Program-made: the position numbers and the translations under genes
Part shown: one piece after another, positions 23,189 through 36,808 of the stretch
Position numbering within the stretch: the first letter of the stretch is position 1
Layout of the letters: each line of letters starts with the position of its first letter
Origin: Theocolax elegans
Taxonomy: Eukaryota > Arthropoda > Insecta > Hymenoptera > Cerocephalidae
Length of the DNA stretch: 64,000 nt
Assembly (NCBI GenBank): GCA_026168455.1
Contig: CM047431.1
Coordinates: forward strand, 48,712,032-48,776,031
Direction of reading: 5' to 3'
Notes under the pieces: generated by a model
The model's database searches: none
Told to the model about the DNA's origin: nothing
The model's input: the letters and a program-made list of their open reading frames with translations, nothing else

Positions 23189-25534
23189 AAAACATTATTA
23201 AAGAAATATTCATATGCATTCTTTTACCAAAAATTATAAAATTAAGAAGATGCGATATACCTTGAAATTAGTATCAGTCTCTCCTAGTTTCGTTGTCTGC
23301 ACATTTTTATTAATATTTTTCATTTTTTTTATTATTTTTTTATTATTAATCGATTGATAATTAATTGTCACTATGTCCAATATTGTTCTTATTTTGTTAG
23401 ATCGATACGATAGGGATAATAACAGTCAGGTTTAAGACCTTGCGAAATCACTACTTCAAAATCCACATTTTTAACCCAACACAATTAACCCAACCCCTAG
23501 AAAATTTCCTTGGTCACAAAAAAAGCTTAATTCGACAAGGAGCAAACATGCTGCGCGCGAAAAAATCCCATTTCGTCGAAACAATGGAGGTCCAACGAAA
23601 AAAATCGAAGAAGAGGGTGAATTTTCACTTTTTTTTCTACACATCTCGAGGAGTGTGTCGGTGACATGTCGATCAGGTTGGTAGGAATTTTCCCGAGATG
23701 AGAGACAGACCGAGAGAAAGAGAGAAAGAGATTCAGATTTACGAAGGGAACAAAGGCGGTTGTCGTGCTCGGCTGCTCGATTTGGCTTTGAGAGATAATT
23801 GGGGAGAAATCTGATTTTTCCTTCATTTCGAGTTGACTCGCGGAGAATGGTTTGTTAGCGTCATAAATTACTTTGTAATGCGTTGGATTGGTGGACCGTC
23901 TTTTTTCCCTATATTTTTCTTTATTTTACCCGGTGAAGTTTTAAATTGGATATGACATGCGTAGAGGGATGGACGAACGGAAATGGTCCTCTTCTTTTAT
24001 TTTATTTTTTTTTTTTTGCGAAATTGACGTGGATAATATATTTTGACTCGGTTGCTTTGGTGCAATATTTTTACAACGCACAAATCCACATGTGGTAATT
24101 ATTGTATATATGGATACAAATATATACATACATTTTTTAATTACTTCTATTATAGAGTTTCAGTTACTTTATTTTAAATTATATCTATTATTATTTACTA
24201 TCAAAATATTTTTTATTTTATTACTCTGCGATGTAAAATTCACACACACACATATATATATATGAAAAAATTGATTGCTATCTAATTTATAAAAATACAC
24301 GGGGAAGTTGGAGATTACGTGTGCACTGATAATAAAGTAACTTCGAAAGATCTAAGGGTATAACAAACTATAAAAATAGAAGAAAGAATAAATCCATCTT
24401 ACGGAGAATCTTTTCGATAAAATTGACTTTTTTAAAAAGTAATGCAGCATTAGTTGGTATTACGATGAAGCTTTGCTCTTCGCGTACAAAATACTTGACG
24501 AAATAACCAATCACCGTTGTAGATACCTAGAAAAATAAACAATCCATTCTCGATATATAACAATAAATTGTTATCGAACATACACATCCTTTTGAATAAT
24601 CGATTGGTTTTCTTTATAAACATACTTAAATATAAACGTATAGCGTATCGTCGACATTGATACAAATGGAGAGTGCAGAACGTATACGAACGGAAAAAGT
24701 GAACGAGCGTAAGAAAAAATATCTCGTTATCGGTATTTGACGCGCGAGGCAGGAAATGCACACGAAGAACAAGAAGAGTAGGAGGAGAAAAAAAAGGCGC
24801 CTATCGACTCTTATTACTCCCGGTCGGGGAGTAATCCGGTACGACCGATAAGAAACGGGAGCGAGAGGAAACGTAGGCGAATGCACTCGGTTATCGACGT
24901 TTTCTTTAAACTTGATGTACTCGCGTCCACGCGAATTATCTCGACTACGCGTTCTCATTAGTTTCATTGAGTGGAAAGTTGAATTAGGGAAGTTTTCACG
25001 GAGATTTATACTTTTACCCTCTATCTTATTCTTTTCACTTCTTTCTTTTTTCCTTTCCTTTTTTTCTTTCCTCTCTTTTTCCTCCCCGTGAAATGTGTAA
25101 TGGTACTTTTCGCGTGATTTCCACGTTTTAAGAGGGTTTGATTTTTACTCGGGATCGGTCTTAAGCTTTATCGCGATGGATAATATTTCAAATATATATA
25201 TATATGTATACACAATGACTATGTAATTCTTTTTTATTAACACGGCGACAAACGTTTGTGTGCGTGTTTTTTAATTCGTTGAATGATAATATTGTAAAAA
25301 TGCGTTTTAAACGCGAATCAGTGTGAAAATTAATGAGGAAAATTAATGTGCAAATAAAATTCTTAAAAGTGCCAATATCACATAGTGTACTTTTAAAAAT
25401 TTGCCAAATTTACAACGAAATTTTACTACATCGCGGTTTAACATAACGAATGTGATCGGACAATCAAAATCCACTTAGAACGACAATTGCGCATTCGTAG
25501 TTCGTTAATTTCGAATTGTATTATTATATAGGTA

Positions 25535-25540
<6 letters not shown>

Positions 25541-25572
<32 letters not shown>
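25541..25572. repeat. (TA)n microsatellite
   Basis: Long uninterrupted TA run, flanked by GTATATATG- and ACGTATATG-type imperfect units. Confidence 0.9.
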
Positions 25573-25573
<1 letters not shown>

Positions 25574-26157
25574 GTATATGTCTAGAATTTCTTGAACAAA
25601 TACATGACACGTACACAGTCTCATTAACGCGAGTCATGAATTGAAATTGACTTTACCAATAGATCAACTTGATATCTCTCGTACGTAATTACAGAGAAGC
25701 GACCTATTATATATATTGTCATGACAGAAACGTTGTTAGTTGATTGATTTAATAACCGTTTAAACGATGTTACGACAATAATAGTTACGAATGATTCGAT
25801 TTACTATTTATTACGATTGATTGGCTGCGGTACATTCTCGATTTATCGTCGTTCAAGTTATTCGTTGCGATTTTCTCTTATTATTACAAATATATAGGTT
25901 TTTACGGGTTGTTTGTACATTTCGACTAAACTCAGGGCGAATAAAATGAGTGGAAATATTTTTTCAGTGTGAACTGAGTCGTGAAGGAGATTACTGTACT
26001 CTCGTTAACAAAAATCATTTGATTGAAAATGAGAAATACCTTGATTTTCAAATCTTTATGTCCAAATAAGCGAATACAAAATTTCTTTGATTTTTTGAGT
26101 GACATACTCACTGCAAACGTTTGATAAACGGTGATAAACGTAGTTGAGCGCAACACA

Positions 26158-26166
26158 ACTTACCTA
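26158..26166 (-). promoter_or_regulatory. Candidate recursive splice site (ratchet point)
   Basis: Minus strand: a T-rich tract ending TATTTATTTCTGTTTTAG is joined directly to GTAAGTTGTG, so the 3' and 5' splice sites share a zero-length exon. Fifty-two nucleotides further on lies a second donor, GCA|GTGAGTATG (rc of 26103-26111). This defines a short cryptic exon (26112-26163) of the kind used to recognise ratchet points in insect introns. The same geometry recurs at 61442-61450. The presumed host is a minus-strand gene with an intron of tens of kilobases. The signals are seen directly; the function is inferred. Confidence 0.5.
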
Positions 26167-28232
26167 AAACAGAAATAAATAAAATATATGAATTAGATTA
26201 ATTTGTTAGATAGCAATATTATTATTACTAAAGTTATGTGTATATATTATCGGTCTACCCGAACTAATTGGATGTAACGGAAATTAGGAGGTAGATGCGC
26301 CGGGAGATGGATAGTAAAATAGTGGCTGTCAACCTATTCTTAAATTCGTGAAAATGAATTAATAACATAATGCAAGTTCACCAAATGCTTAAAAACAAAT
26401 GATAAACGTACATCCTGAAAGATGTCCCAATAACTAATTAAGTCTTCATTAAACTTACTTTTGACTTTATATAAAATTAATTGCTGAAAAATCAAGGTTT
26501 AATGCATGCTTCGTTATTTAAAATTAACTAAACCTGTGAAATGTTAGTAATGTGGGATAATTTCCATTATCATTATTACTTATTGTTATCGTATGAAAAT
26601 ATTTCTTTGTACAATTTTCTTTTACAGATTATTAATTATAAAAATCAGTAGATTGATCGTAACCATTTAATAATTTACAAGTAAATTTCGGACAGTATCA
26701 AAATCATGTCGCGATAACGTAGAATAAGCTAAGTAACTAAAAAAAACGAAGATAAATTTTGCGAGGGAAAAAAAAATGAAGACACCAAAAGAGAAAACGG
26801 AAATAAATGTAGGTATAAAGGTCCAAGGCACCCCCTTGACACGCGCCTAAACGAGCTTGCAGCTTCGCGCAATTCCCTCGACCACCACCCCGATGATAAA
26901 TAATCGCACCCTAGGTTGACGTCCTCTCACTGTCGTCATGACTACGAGACGTTGCCAATTTTTACGAGCCGATTCCTTACTTTAATTTACCTCAAGGATG
27001 TATGCACACTTGGTTTTCTCATTACTTTAACAATAAAAGAGTCATTTTTTAAACTCTTAAACTGACGGTTTCGTTTAGTATATAAAACAGTGACATTAGA
27101 AGACACTTTGAGCTTCGAAATGAAATTTAGCGGATTTTTCCAAGATTATATTCTAATTTGATTCAGTTATACATTTTGCATTTGCAATATCGCGTAATAA
27201 TCGTAAGAAATATATGAAGCACAACGAGTGAAACATCCCTTTTAAAATTGTGAAAAACACTTATATTTCCGATTTCTCATCAGCACGATTATAAAAAAAA
27301 AAGAAAAGAAAAACTCAGAAAGTAAAAAAGGTGAATCGTACGTAAAAGTGAAAGAGGGAGAAGGATAAAAAGAAATGACCGACGGATCGAAAATTCAGCG
27401 GGTCTTTTTATTTCGTCGCGACGCTTTCGAATAATGAATTCTTCGGCCAAGCTCCTTTCCTATCCTCGACTTTTCTAACGCAAACTCGAACGCTACAGTT
27501 TTCTTTTTAATTACTTGAGACTCCTTTAAGAAAGGAACAGATGTCATAAGGAGAGACCGAGAGCTTCGCGATTGGCACTGTAGAATGGAATTAAATTTCC
27601 TGGCTGCTCTTCTTTCGTTCTTCCTATGTAATTGATGCTAAAACGCTTCCTTCTTTTATTCCGCGCGAAAGTTTGCACTTTTAGAAATAAAGAAAAAAAT
27701 ACAAAGTTATATAAAGGATGGAGGGTAACTCCCTCGCGATTTTCTTAATTTTCTCAAATTGAAATTTCGATTTGTTGCTCCTTTTGTCGCTCCTACGTGT
27801 GCAGAATATACAATCTTTATATCGTTGGATTATCGATACAAAACACAAAAATTTAATGAATGTTAATTATTTTGAATTGGCACTCGCAGGATTAACTTTA
27901 ATATTTTTTTAAAAAACTTCTTTTCGTCTTACACTACATTAATTACATATAATTCAAACTTTGCGTATTTTTTTTTATCACTTCACATTAGAATAGTTGG
28001 TTTGATAAATAGGTATATTGTACAATGTGCACAATCATTCAAAAGTGCAATATGGGAACTTAAAATTCAATCTATTTAAAAGAGCAAAGGACAACATGAA
28101 AAAGTCATTTAGTATAAATAATTAATAATTTATTGCGTATAATTCAATAAAATATTTCTGAATTTCTTATACGAATTATATTTCAAGCAACATTTAAACT
28201 AACAATTTTTATTAAATTTATTGATAATGTTA

Positions 28233-28448
28233 CACGGAGAAAAATTTCTGGTAAATTTTACCCTGGTGTTCTAGTAAAAGTGGGACGAAGGACAAAGCAG
28301 GGTAAAAAATACCCAATTTTCAAATAAATTTTACCCTGCTGCTCGGTTAAAATTTATTTGAAAACCGGGTATTTTTTACCCTGCTGTGTCCTTCGTCCCA
28401 CTTATACTAGAACAGCAGGGTAAAATTTACCAGAAATTTTTCTCCGTG
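28233..28448. mobile_element. Fold-back MITE, CACGGAGAAAAAT termini, TA flanks
   Basis: 216 bp, palindromic almost throughout. It opens with CACGGAGAAAAATTTCTGG and closes with the complement, with TA at 28231-28232 and 28449-28450. The interior is built of nested copies of a GGGTAAA/TTTACCC word (four to six occurrences, including AGCAGGGTAAA and TTTTACCCTGCTG), giving hairpins within the main hairpin. GTGGGACGAAGGACA-like blocks echo the GGGACA block in the 2931 and 56282 elements. The arms differ at only a few positions, so insertion is fairly recent. Confidence 0.9.
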
Positions 28449-29881
28449 TATTTATTCTATCCTATGATAATATCTGGTATATTGCAATTACATAACAATA
28501 AAACATGTTTTTTATAATGTGACAAATGTTAATAAAAAATATTTGAAATATTAATTTAATTATCCGCAATAATTCAGCAAATGCATCTTTTTTTTATCGT
28601 AATTTTTATAATTTTTGTTCCATTTAAATGGATTAAAGATGTATTGTTGTTACCTTTAAAATTTCAGGGTATTCGACTAAGAGGTTCCGATGAGATATAT
28701 TCTGTGCAACATATAAATTTCGATAAAAAATTTATTAATACATATAGTTTATAATAATAAAGAAATATTTGAAGTCCATTGCTCAATAAATTATGTTTTT
28801 ATAGTCGAAGCTTATCCTTTTATTAATATACACGCTTCAACCTCCTTCATTCGTTAACGTTTTTACAGTCGTAAAATAGTTTATTGTAAAATTTTTAAAT
28901 ATTTTATGAATAACTTTAAACAGAAAAAAAAGGAAACGTTAAATTAAAATTCAGCGCACTGAGAATAAAGAATGAAGCGAATATAACCTATCCTATCCTC
29001 GCCCCCGATTTTTATATGAAATATATTCTACGCGTGTGCGTGTGTGTATCGCGAGTCTACCACAGTAGTAGGCGAACGAAACGCAATAAATTCTCAAGAA
29101 TTATAGTGACGTCCAGGCTTTTATGTGCAATTTTCTAGATTTCCAGGCCGTAGTAGCACCGAGCCAATCGGTATAACGCGAACCGTTTTACAAAAGCTTG
29201 CGGGATATTAGATATCGCGCGCACCTTTTAAAACCGCTCCGGATATATACACGTATATGTATCGGGTAGAGAGAAGAAAAGCGACACGCCTCGCGGCTTC
29301 TTTTATAGTTACTCTATCTTTTTTTTTATTATTCTTCTTCCGCCTCGGACTCGTTTTATTTATCATCGAATTTGCGAATTTACGACGAGTGGTGGGTATA
29401 CACTTTTTGTTTCAAATTGAATTTACGTTATCACGCAGGATACTTTATATTATTTATTGAATTTTTATGGTGAAGCGAAAGAGTTATTAACTTTCGGGGA
29501 GGTATGCGTACGTTAAAACATTACTGTTAGTCGCTTTATGTTTTCGATGGCGGAGTTTTACGTGAGTAATGATTTTAATCGTTTTAAGAGTTCGTACAAC
29601 GAATGTTCGCGATGAATTATTTAAACATTAAAAAAATCAAATAAAAGAACAGTAACGAATAACGTATCATAGAGTAAGAGAGGTATATACTCAACGGAGT
29701 GTACGAAGTAAAAATGTTGGATCGAAACAATCCACCCTCTAGTTTGAAAAATGATTAAAAATTCCATTATACCTCAGGAACTCATTATACCACTTGAAGT
29801 AGCCAAGGAAAATGGGCAACTACGAAACTCAGTGACGCGGTGGATCTCGATTAAATAAATCAGCTCGCACCCCCCTTGCTA

Positions 29882-29902
29882 TCTCTCTCTCTCTCTCTCT
29901 CT
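29882..29902. repeat. (CT)n microsatellite
   Basis: Uninterrupted CT dinucleotide run beside a GC-richer island. Confidence 0.9.
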
Positions 29903-30719
29903 GGGTACCTCATCCCTTGTAAATACATATCGAGCGCGTGCGCTCAATAAACCGGAGGGAGCATACGTTATATCATTCCAAGAGAAACCGGTATGTGCAT
30001 CCGAGAACCCCCTCTGCGTAGACCATTCGGTATAATCCTCTCCAAGTAAAATCGATCCTAGAGGCGGCAAAAATTTCGCCTCTCTCGTTTTTCCTCTATC
30101 TCTCCACGATTTGCCCCTCTCACTCTCTTTCTCTTTTTCTCCCAGAGCGAAAAGCCCCATGTGTGCGCCAGTCGCCATAGAAACCACGTGCGCTCGCTCG
30201 CTCGCTCGCTTTCTCTATTGCTTTGTTATGGGGGTGGCTGCAATGTGGGATGTAAGGAACTAATGTACTTTTGCGCTCTTCACGGTAAGTGTTACTCAAA
30301 GTAGAAATGCTGGTTTTACGCTCCTTCCATTTTCCACAGTTCAAATGTTATTTTCTTCTTTTTTAAAACGTTCTCTCTCTCTTAACGTTCGACATCAATA
30401 TATATTATTTATTGTAAACAAAATTGTATACTCGTTTTGAAATAACGTTTATTCCTGGAACGAACGATACCTTTACCGTAATTAGTTTCATTCGCGATTT
30501 CGATACGTTGTAAGCTTCTTTGAACTAAAATGATCTCAAGATTCCGTTAGAGTGAAATCTGATGTAACTAGAGAACGTGAATTTAATTACCTGACGGTAT
30601 CGTCTAACGGTGTAGTTAAACTTTGGTTCCCCTATTGTTGAAATTCAACTAACATATTACGGCATCTTATGAAACAATAACTCCCCAGTATGTGTGCAGA
30701 TGGAAACCTTCTATTTAAT

Positions 30720-30830
30720 GGTCTAGCCAGCTTATAAACTTTAGGATAAACTTTTGTATAACTTGACTGCCACTTTATAGTTAAACATTCTAAAACCTTA
30801 TAAGCGGCTTAAAAATTCATTAATTAGACC
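30720..30830. repeat. Small fold-back repeat
   Basis: GGTCTA + GCC.GCTTATAA..TTTAG on the left is reverse-complemented on the right as CTAAAACCTTATAAGCGGC ... TAGACC, with a 16-nt insertion in the right arm. Arms are about 26 bp with a 45-nt loop. Possibly an old MITE or a stable RNA hairpin. Confidence 0.5.
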
Positions 30831-33422
30831 AAACAACTGGATTATTTATTATATTGTGAAAAGTGCCCGTTTAATTAATTCTAAGAACGTAGAAACTTTA
30901 GTGATATATAAACTAGAATTTAAATATAAGATTCATTAAGTTTTCAATAATGTGGTGTAGCGACAATAATAAGTCATTGTTAGAATATTACATTTTTCCT
31001 GACCGTATCAATTGAAACAGAAAAACTAATCTAGCTAAATAAATGTGGTAAATTAGATACATCCAGAACATAACTTTCACCTGAGTATTATTCATCACAG
31101 TATTAAATTTGAAAAAATATGAATTATTGCATTAAAAAAGGTATTGGAAACTTTGACTGTGAAATGTGAAAAATTGTAATTACTTAAATTTAATTATTCA
31201 ATTATCTATCGTCTCTATATTTGGATTTTGTATAAAATAGTTACAATTTTTTGAATAAATTTAATAACCAATCGACAATGACTGGAATAACACACTTTTT
31301 ATCCGCGAAGATATAACCAAATATATTATACCAAATATATTACATAGAGAACAACTACTTTATAAAAATGATCTATAAAATCACTCGATTAAAACCATTT
31401 GATCAGTTTATCAAAAATAATAAAGATAGCACAATAAAAATATAATGCCAGTATTATATATTTTCTGGTTCTGGTTTGTCTCAGATATATCCCAGGTAAT
31501 TTAAATAAAAATTTCTTAATTACCGTATATTGAATTATGAATATCCTGCTAGAAATTGAGGATTGTGAGGTTATGTGAAATAAAATGTGAACTTATTGGC
31601 CAAATGACAGTCAAATGAAAAAGATAATTTAATAAACTCTTTGAATTCTCGTAATAATGGTTAATAAAATAAGTTATTTTTATCAAGATGATAAACAATG
31701 AATAAGAGAGATTAAATGAAATTTATCACGGTATCACGTAGCGAACAGGTTAGACTCTCGAGTGGCAAGAGTCCAAAAGGTTGATACATGTGCGGTGTCG
31801 ATCTGTTATCCAGTGATTGATGCCTGATTTTCGGCGTAGCTTTAAGAAACGCCTTTTCTTCCTATACTTTGTGGGGAGATCTAAGGATTCAGACTCGTAA
31901 GGTATGGTTTTTGCACTTTTAATTTAGGTGCTAAAGAAGAATTTACTGCCAAAGTTACGATTTATTATCGAGACAGAAGCTCTTTTTAAATCGTCCCTTT
32001 TTTTCTTCTTAAGTAGAAGTATTTGTACGATGAATAAAGTAATTTGCACGTGGTTTTTTAAAGTTGGTCTTACGAACATTTTAATTTGTTAATTAGAATG
32101 TTAATTTAACTAAATTGTATACGATCATAATTATTCTAACTGACAATTTGAATAAGAAGGGTATTTAGTAATTTCAATAAAATCTAAATATACAGGACAC
32201 TCGCAAAATATAGACAGATTGACTCAAAGAAAAATTATTTCCTTACAAAATACAAATAAAATAAGTTTTTCCGAATTCTTTATAAAAAGCATATACGTCG
32301 ATCGTTAAAGAAAAATGTAATCCGGCCTATTTTACGTTCAATGCATAACCATTCGAATTTCAAAAAATTCAAGTCGTACAAAGGAAAGTAGTAATAACTC
32401 TCAGTATGTGTATATGTATGGAAGCTCCTTTGAAGACGAATAAAACAGCATCCGATATTCTTAGCAATGGGTAGCGTATAAAACGAAAAGCCTAAACTTT
32501 TCTCGCCCGGTCGAAGCTGAGCGAAGCAATAAGACGGAAACACGTGCTTCCCTTGCCCCAAGGATTTATATGCGATTGTCCAAAATCGATCGGGCCAACT
32601 TTTCTAACCCCTCGTAGATGTGTGTATATATACACGTTTCCTTACCGCCGGTATAGAGCATAAGTCATGAGGACGCACTTTCTCCTTTTATGGAGAGCTA
32701 TATCGATTTGTGCGCCGGTGTTTCTTCTATTTTTTTTTTTTTTTGCTTTCCTTCCTCCTTCTTCCTTCTTCGAAATTCGTCGTTATTAAGAGAGGACCTA
32801 CCTTCCTTTTTTTCATGAGATTTAGTACGCTTGTAAGTGGGGGTAATGCGTATTTAATGTGTTCGTCGTGAAATGTGGAGTTGCACTTTGTTTTTCTTCC
32901 TTTTTCATTCGTATTTTCGGTGATGGATGGGTTATACATATCGTTTTCGTTAATGGCAATGTAGTTTTTTTTTATTATTGTTTAAGTACGTGATTGCTAA
33001 TAGTATACGAAAGGTGATTACATTAATTGTTTATAATAGTTAAAAAAAATGTAAGTTTTCCTTTCACCACTCGTTTCTTATCTAAATATATTCATTAGAC
33101 ATTCCCTTTCGCACACTCGAGAAGAAATCCCCTTTTACTCATCCCCCGTTGATCGTTTTACCAATTCAATAAGAGAATGAGAAAACAAGAGCGAAGAGTC
33201 ATCATTCGCAAGTGAAAAGTGTTATTAAACCCGTCCTCTTCTTCGAGGAATGAATCAGTTTGGTGTATATCGAGAATCGCGAGGAGAAAAAAAAAGGAAG
33301 AACGAGTCTCGAGAGTCCCCGATATCGATCCTTTAAAAAGGAAAATGCGCGTGTGGAGAAATCTCAAGGGAGAAACTCCTTTCCAGAAAAGACTAAGCTA
33401 ATGCAAACACAAGAAAAGAGAA

Positions 33423-33442
33423 AGAGAGAGAGAGAGAGAGAG
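33423..33442. repeat. (AG)n microsatellite
   Basis: AG dinucleotide run continuing into imperfect GGGAGAG units. Confidence 0.85.
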
Positions 33443-34838
33443 GGAGAGAAAGCCCGCACATTGTGAATTGTTCGGCTCTCTCGTGTTGTTACTTTCGGAA
33501 AATATGCGCGAGTTGCATGAAAAGAAAATTTCAATTTTATACCTTTCTGCGGGTATATTTGCTCAAGGATTTTTCAGAATGCTTGTTGCAGCATTTTTTT
33601 CGTTATTTTAAAATATAGAGATGTCTAATATTACACATATTACAAATTTTATTTTGTTGTGCACGAAAAAAATGTAGCTTCGAGTATTTTAGATATGTAC
33701 AATGTGACAACTATCGCTATCGTGTATTAAACTATTAGGAAATGGTTATCCGAAGTTTATACAAAACTCACATGCTTACCAATATTTTCGTACTTATCGT
33801 TATTTTCTTGCAATTTTTGATATTTACTCATGACAATTATCACCGCGTATTTATTGATGATTCATGACAAATGTGCGATAACAGCAATATTATTATATGA
33901 AAATCAAAAACAAATTTAAATAGCGTAAAAAAGCAATATAGAAATATGTAATAATGTACGATATCCCCTTAACTGCCAAAGTCAATTTTTTTCGACAGTG
34001 AAAATAACGAAAAATTATTTTAGATAATTAAATATGATAAATTGTAAACAATGACTAATTTTCATGTAGTAATTATTACCTATTGCAGGATAACTCAACT
34101 ATTTAAAATAGTACCTGTAACAAATGCATATATAGCTGGGATATTTTCAACTGTAAGTCTTTGATTATGATAATTATTTTTCTAGTAAGAATATCTACAA
34201 CAAAATTTTCATGTAGAATGTACTAAAAATAACAGTATTTTTTAAAAACTTTTCGAAGTATTATAACTTTTCGCGTATACTGATTATTTTGATAATTAAA
34301 ATTCTGAGAGAAGTTTCGTAACGTATTATAAAGTGCGCGAAAAGGATGGACAACATCCGCCTAAACGTTGAACAAAATTGAATCGATCTTATTGTTGATC
34401 TTATAACAAATAAAAAAGTATCAGCAGGAAAAATGAATGACCGCAAAATAAAAAAATTTATCGAATGATTAAAAATGTATTAGCAGCTAAATTTTTAAAT
34501 TGGTGTATCCTCAATGCTTGAACCAATATTGGTTTTATTTTCTAGGAGGCCAAGGAGATTGTCGAATTGATTCTCGAATAAAAAAAAAAGGAAGAGAGAA
34601 ATCTAACGTCTTGTAACCCCAGTTCTTCTGTAGGAGAGAGTAGGTAGTTTCCGAGACCCTAACCTAATATGCCCGGGAGCTAGGCGATGTGCTCTTATTA
34701 CACGCGCGACTAGGGAATAACTAGCGAACATGCTCGTATACCTTCCCAGAATATCTCTCTCGCTCTGTAACTTGGTTCTGTGTACACACAACCATAGTAC
34801 GGATAATTTCGTATTGCCCTCGAGAAAATGAAGGGAGC

Positions 34839-34859
34839 ATATATATATATATATATATA
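34839..34859. repeat. (AT)n microsatellite
   Basis: Uninterrupted AT run followed by ACACACGCG. Confidence 0.9.
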
Positions 34860-36208
34860 CACACGCGTATATAAGGACGTGGGAAGATAAAATACAAGTA
34901 GAGTCCGAAATCAAAATTAAGCAGACGATTATACTCGTGTCAAGTTTTCAACTTGGAACATTATGTTTTTTTATGGCTATCGTTAGGTATAAATACTTTG
35001 CGAATCATATCGTATCTCCTTTTACGCGTTACTTCCCGGATGATAAGAAGTGTCCCCTGACTAACGTCACCCCAGTAATTTTTGACCCGGACTATATCCA
35101 GCCAATAAAAGCTCAAGAGAAGAAAAAAAGGGAAAAAGCTTGGAGACTAAGAAAGAGAAACTGCGAAGGGTCTACATCCTCAGGGAATCGGTCCTGCCAA
35201 TCTTATCCCTTGAGGGAAACTGAGAGGGGGCGAGAGGGCTGGTGGTGAGAAAACTCCCAACGACAGACTCGAAACGTACACTTTGCTCAAGTTCGAAGGT
35301 TGTCGGTAGTGGTGGTATATAGCATACATACATCCAAGTTAGTTACTTTGAAGTGTCGACGTCGCATCCAATTAGAGGTTGCGCTCGATCGGTAACGAGG
35401 ATCTGCAAGTCCGCCGTTTACCGATACGAGACAACTCGATGGATAGACTTTCGACGGTTGTTTGTTCATCCATCTACGACTAATTAGATACTCGGTGATT
35501 CAAAATTATTGACTAATACCTTTCAATCAGAATCTCAGAAACTAAATGTTCTCCTTTCGTTTGGCGAGGGTACATTTTATTAAATACTTTTCTTCGCACA
35601 ACTTTGCCCATTTAATCTTCCACTGCTCCTCAAGACACCTTCCTTAATCCAAGCGAATGCGTACTCGCGTATCGTCAAAGCGAAAGATCACTCGAAATTA
35701 ATTGAATTCCGGAAGCTCGAGAATCGCCAAAGGTAAAAGACGAAAAGGGATCTCGTCCCTGACTTTATCGAATGAACGAGTACCAAGGGTGAAAAGAAGC
35801 AAGTAAGACGTTAGAAAGGATCGCAGCTGATTAAAAATTTCTTCGATAAAATTATTTAAAGGTCGCGCCGAAAAAAAATACGCGTGATTTAATTCCCTTT
35901 GTTATCGCACCTCTCAAGGATCGTAGAATCGGGTATAGTCTTCGATCCCATGGTTGAGAAAAAAAAACGAAGGACTCGTTTCGAACAATGGGAATATTTC
36001 CAAGCGTTTTGTTAATTAACAATTTCGTGAATTTTAATTGTTCTTGGCAGCTGTTGGAGAAAGAGAAAAAGTTATAAAAGGGAATGCCGGTTAATGGAAG
36101 TTTCTTATTAAAAAATTTAAGTGTGTTGTATTTTTTTTTTCTTTTTCGCGAGTACACCACCCCAAGGCAAAGTTAAATGGAATATTCAATGTACTTGGCA
36201 CCGCTTTA

Positions 36209-36231
36209 TTTTTTTTTTTTTTTTTTTTTTT
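36209..36231. repeat. Poly-T tract, 23 bases
   Basis: Longest homopolymer seen in the window. It could be a microsatellite or the remnant poly(A) end of a minus-strand retroposed copy, but no body of such a copy is recognisable beside it. Confidence 0.85.
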
Positions 36232-36799
36232 AGTTTTTCTGTAAACTGTTGTCGAATAATAATGTAATTACAGTTACAATACTTGAATAAACAACACTTT
36301 CAAACTACTTTATTGGCGAAGAGTCTATAACTATCACGGGGTGCGACTGAACACCGTGCAATCCAAAATCAAATTTTTTATCTAAAATTAAACTTTTTAT
36401 GATGAAAGGAAGTTTATAGTAAAAATTGTATGAGTCATAATTATATCATATTATTTATCGAAAAATAAAGAATATTGTACGGTCACTTAAAGCAAAAATG
36501 TCTATAGAATATTAATATATACAAACGACTTAAACGTTACTTAATCGAAACATAATTTTATGGCCAGAGCGTTTTTTCAATTGAAAGTATAATTATAATC
36601 AGTTCTCTTTGTCTATATATACCGATTATAAATTTAATAAAAATATTTAATTATTTCTTCAATTGTGTCGATAAAAATCAAATTTCATTAACTTCTATCA
36701 TGGGCGTAACAATAACCTTTCAAACTAAAAAGTTTCATTCGCAGATTATTTTCCACAACACTTAATAAACAATCAAAATCGAAATTTAATCAAGGTGTA

Positions 36800-36808
36800 A
36801 CATACCTG
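36800..36808 (-). promoter_or_regulatory. Weaker candidate recursive splice site
   Basis: Minus strand: a long T-rich tract (TTTTTTTTATTTTTTCATCC) followed by ATTGTTAATTTACAG joined directly to GTATGTTAC. This has the AG|GT fusion expected of a ratchet point, but with the less common GTATGT donor, and no clear second donor in the next 100 nt. It lies between the two stronger sites on the same strand. Confidence 0.3.

Larger units (their letters stand above)
19970..28232. other. Long stretch without recognised genes
   Basis: AT-rich DNA with small islands of higher GC at 21780-21920, 24760-24960 and 26820-27000. Contains a two-unit direct repeat at 23142-23188, a TA microsatellite at 25541-25572 and the ratchet-point-like splice site at 26158-26166. 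None of the frames of 60-113 codons (for example minus-strand 24626-24967) shows recognisable features. Confidence 0.5.

Noticed and set aside
30515..30545. Seed-like match to bantam microRNA on the minus strand (TGAGATCATTTT)
   Set aside because: Matching stops after about 12 bases and no pairing arm forms a precursor hairpin.
34937..35248. 103-codon plus-strand frame in a GC-richer island
   Set aside because: The C-terminal part is low-complexity Lys/Arg/Glu, overlapped by frames on the other strand; no homology recognised.
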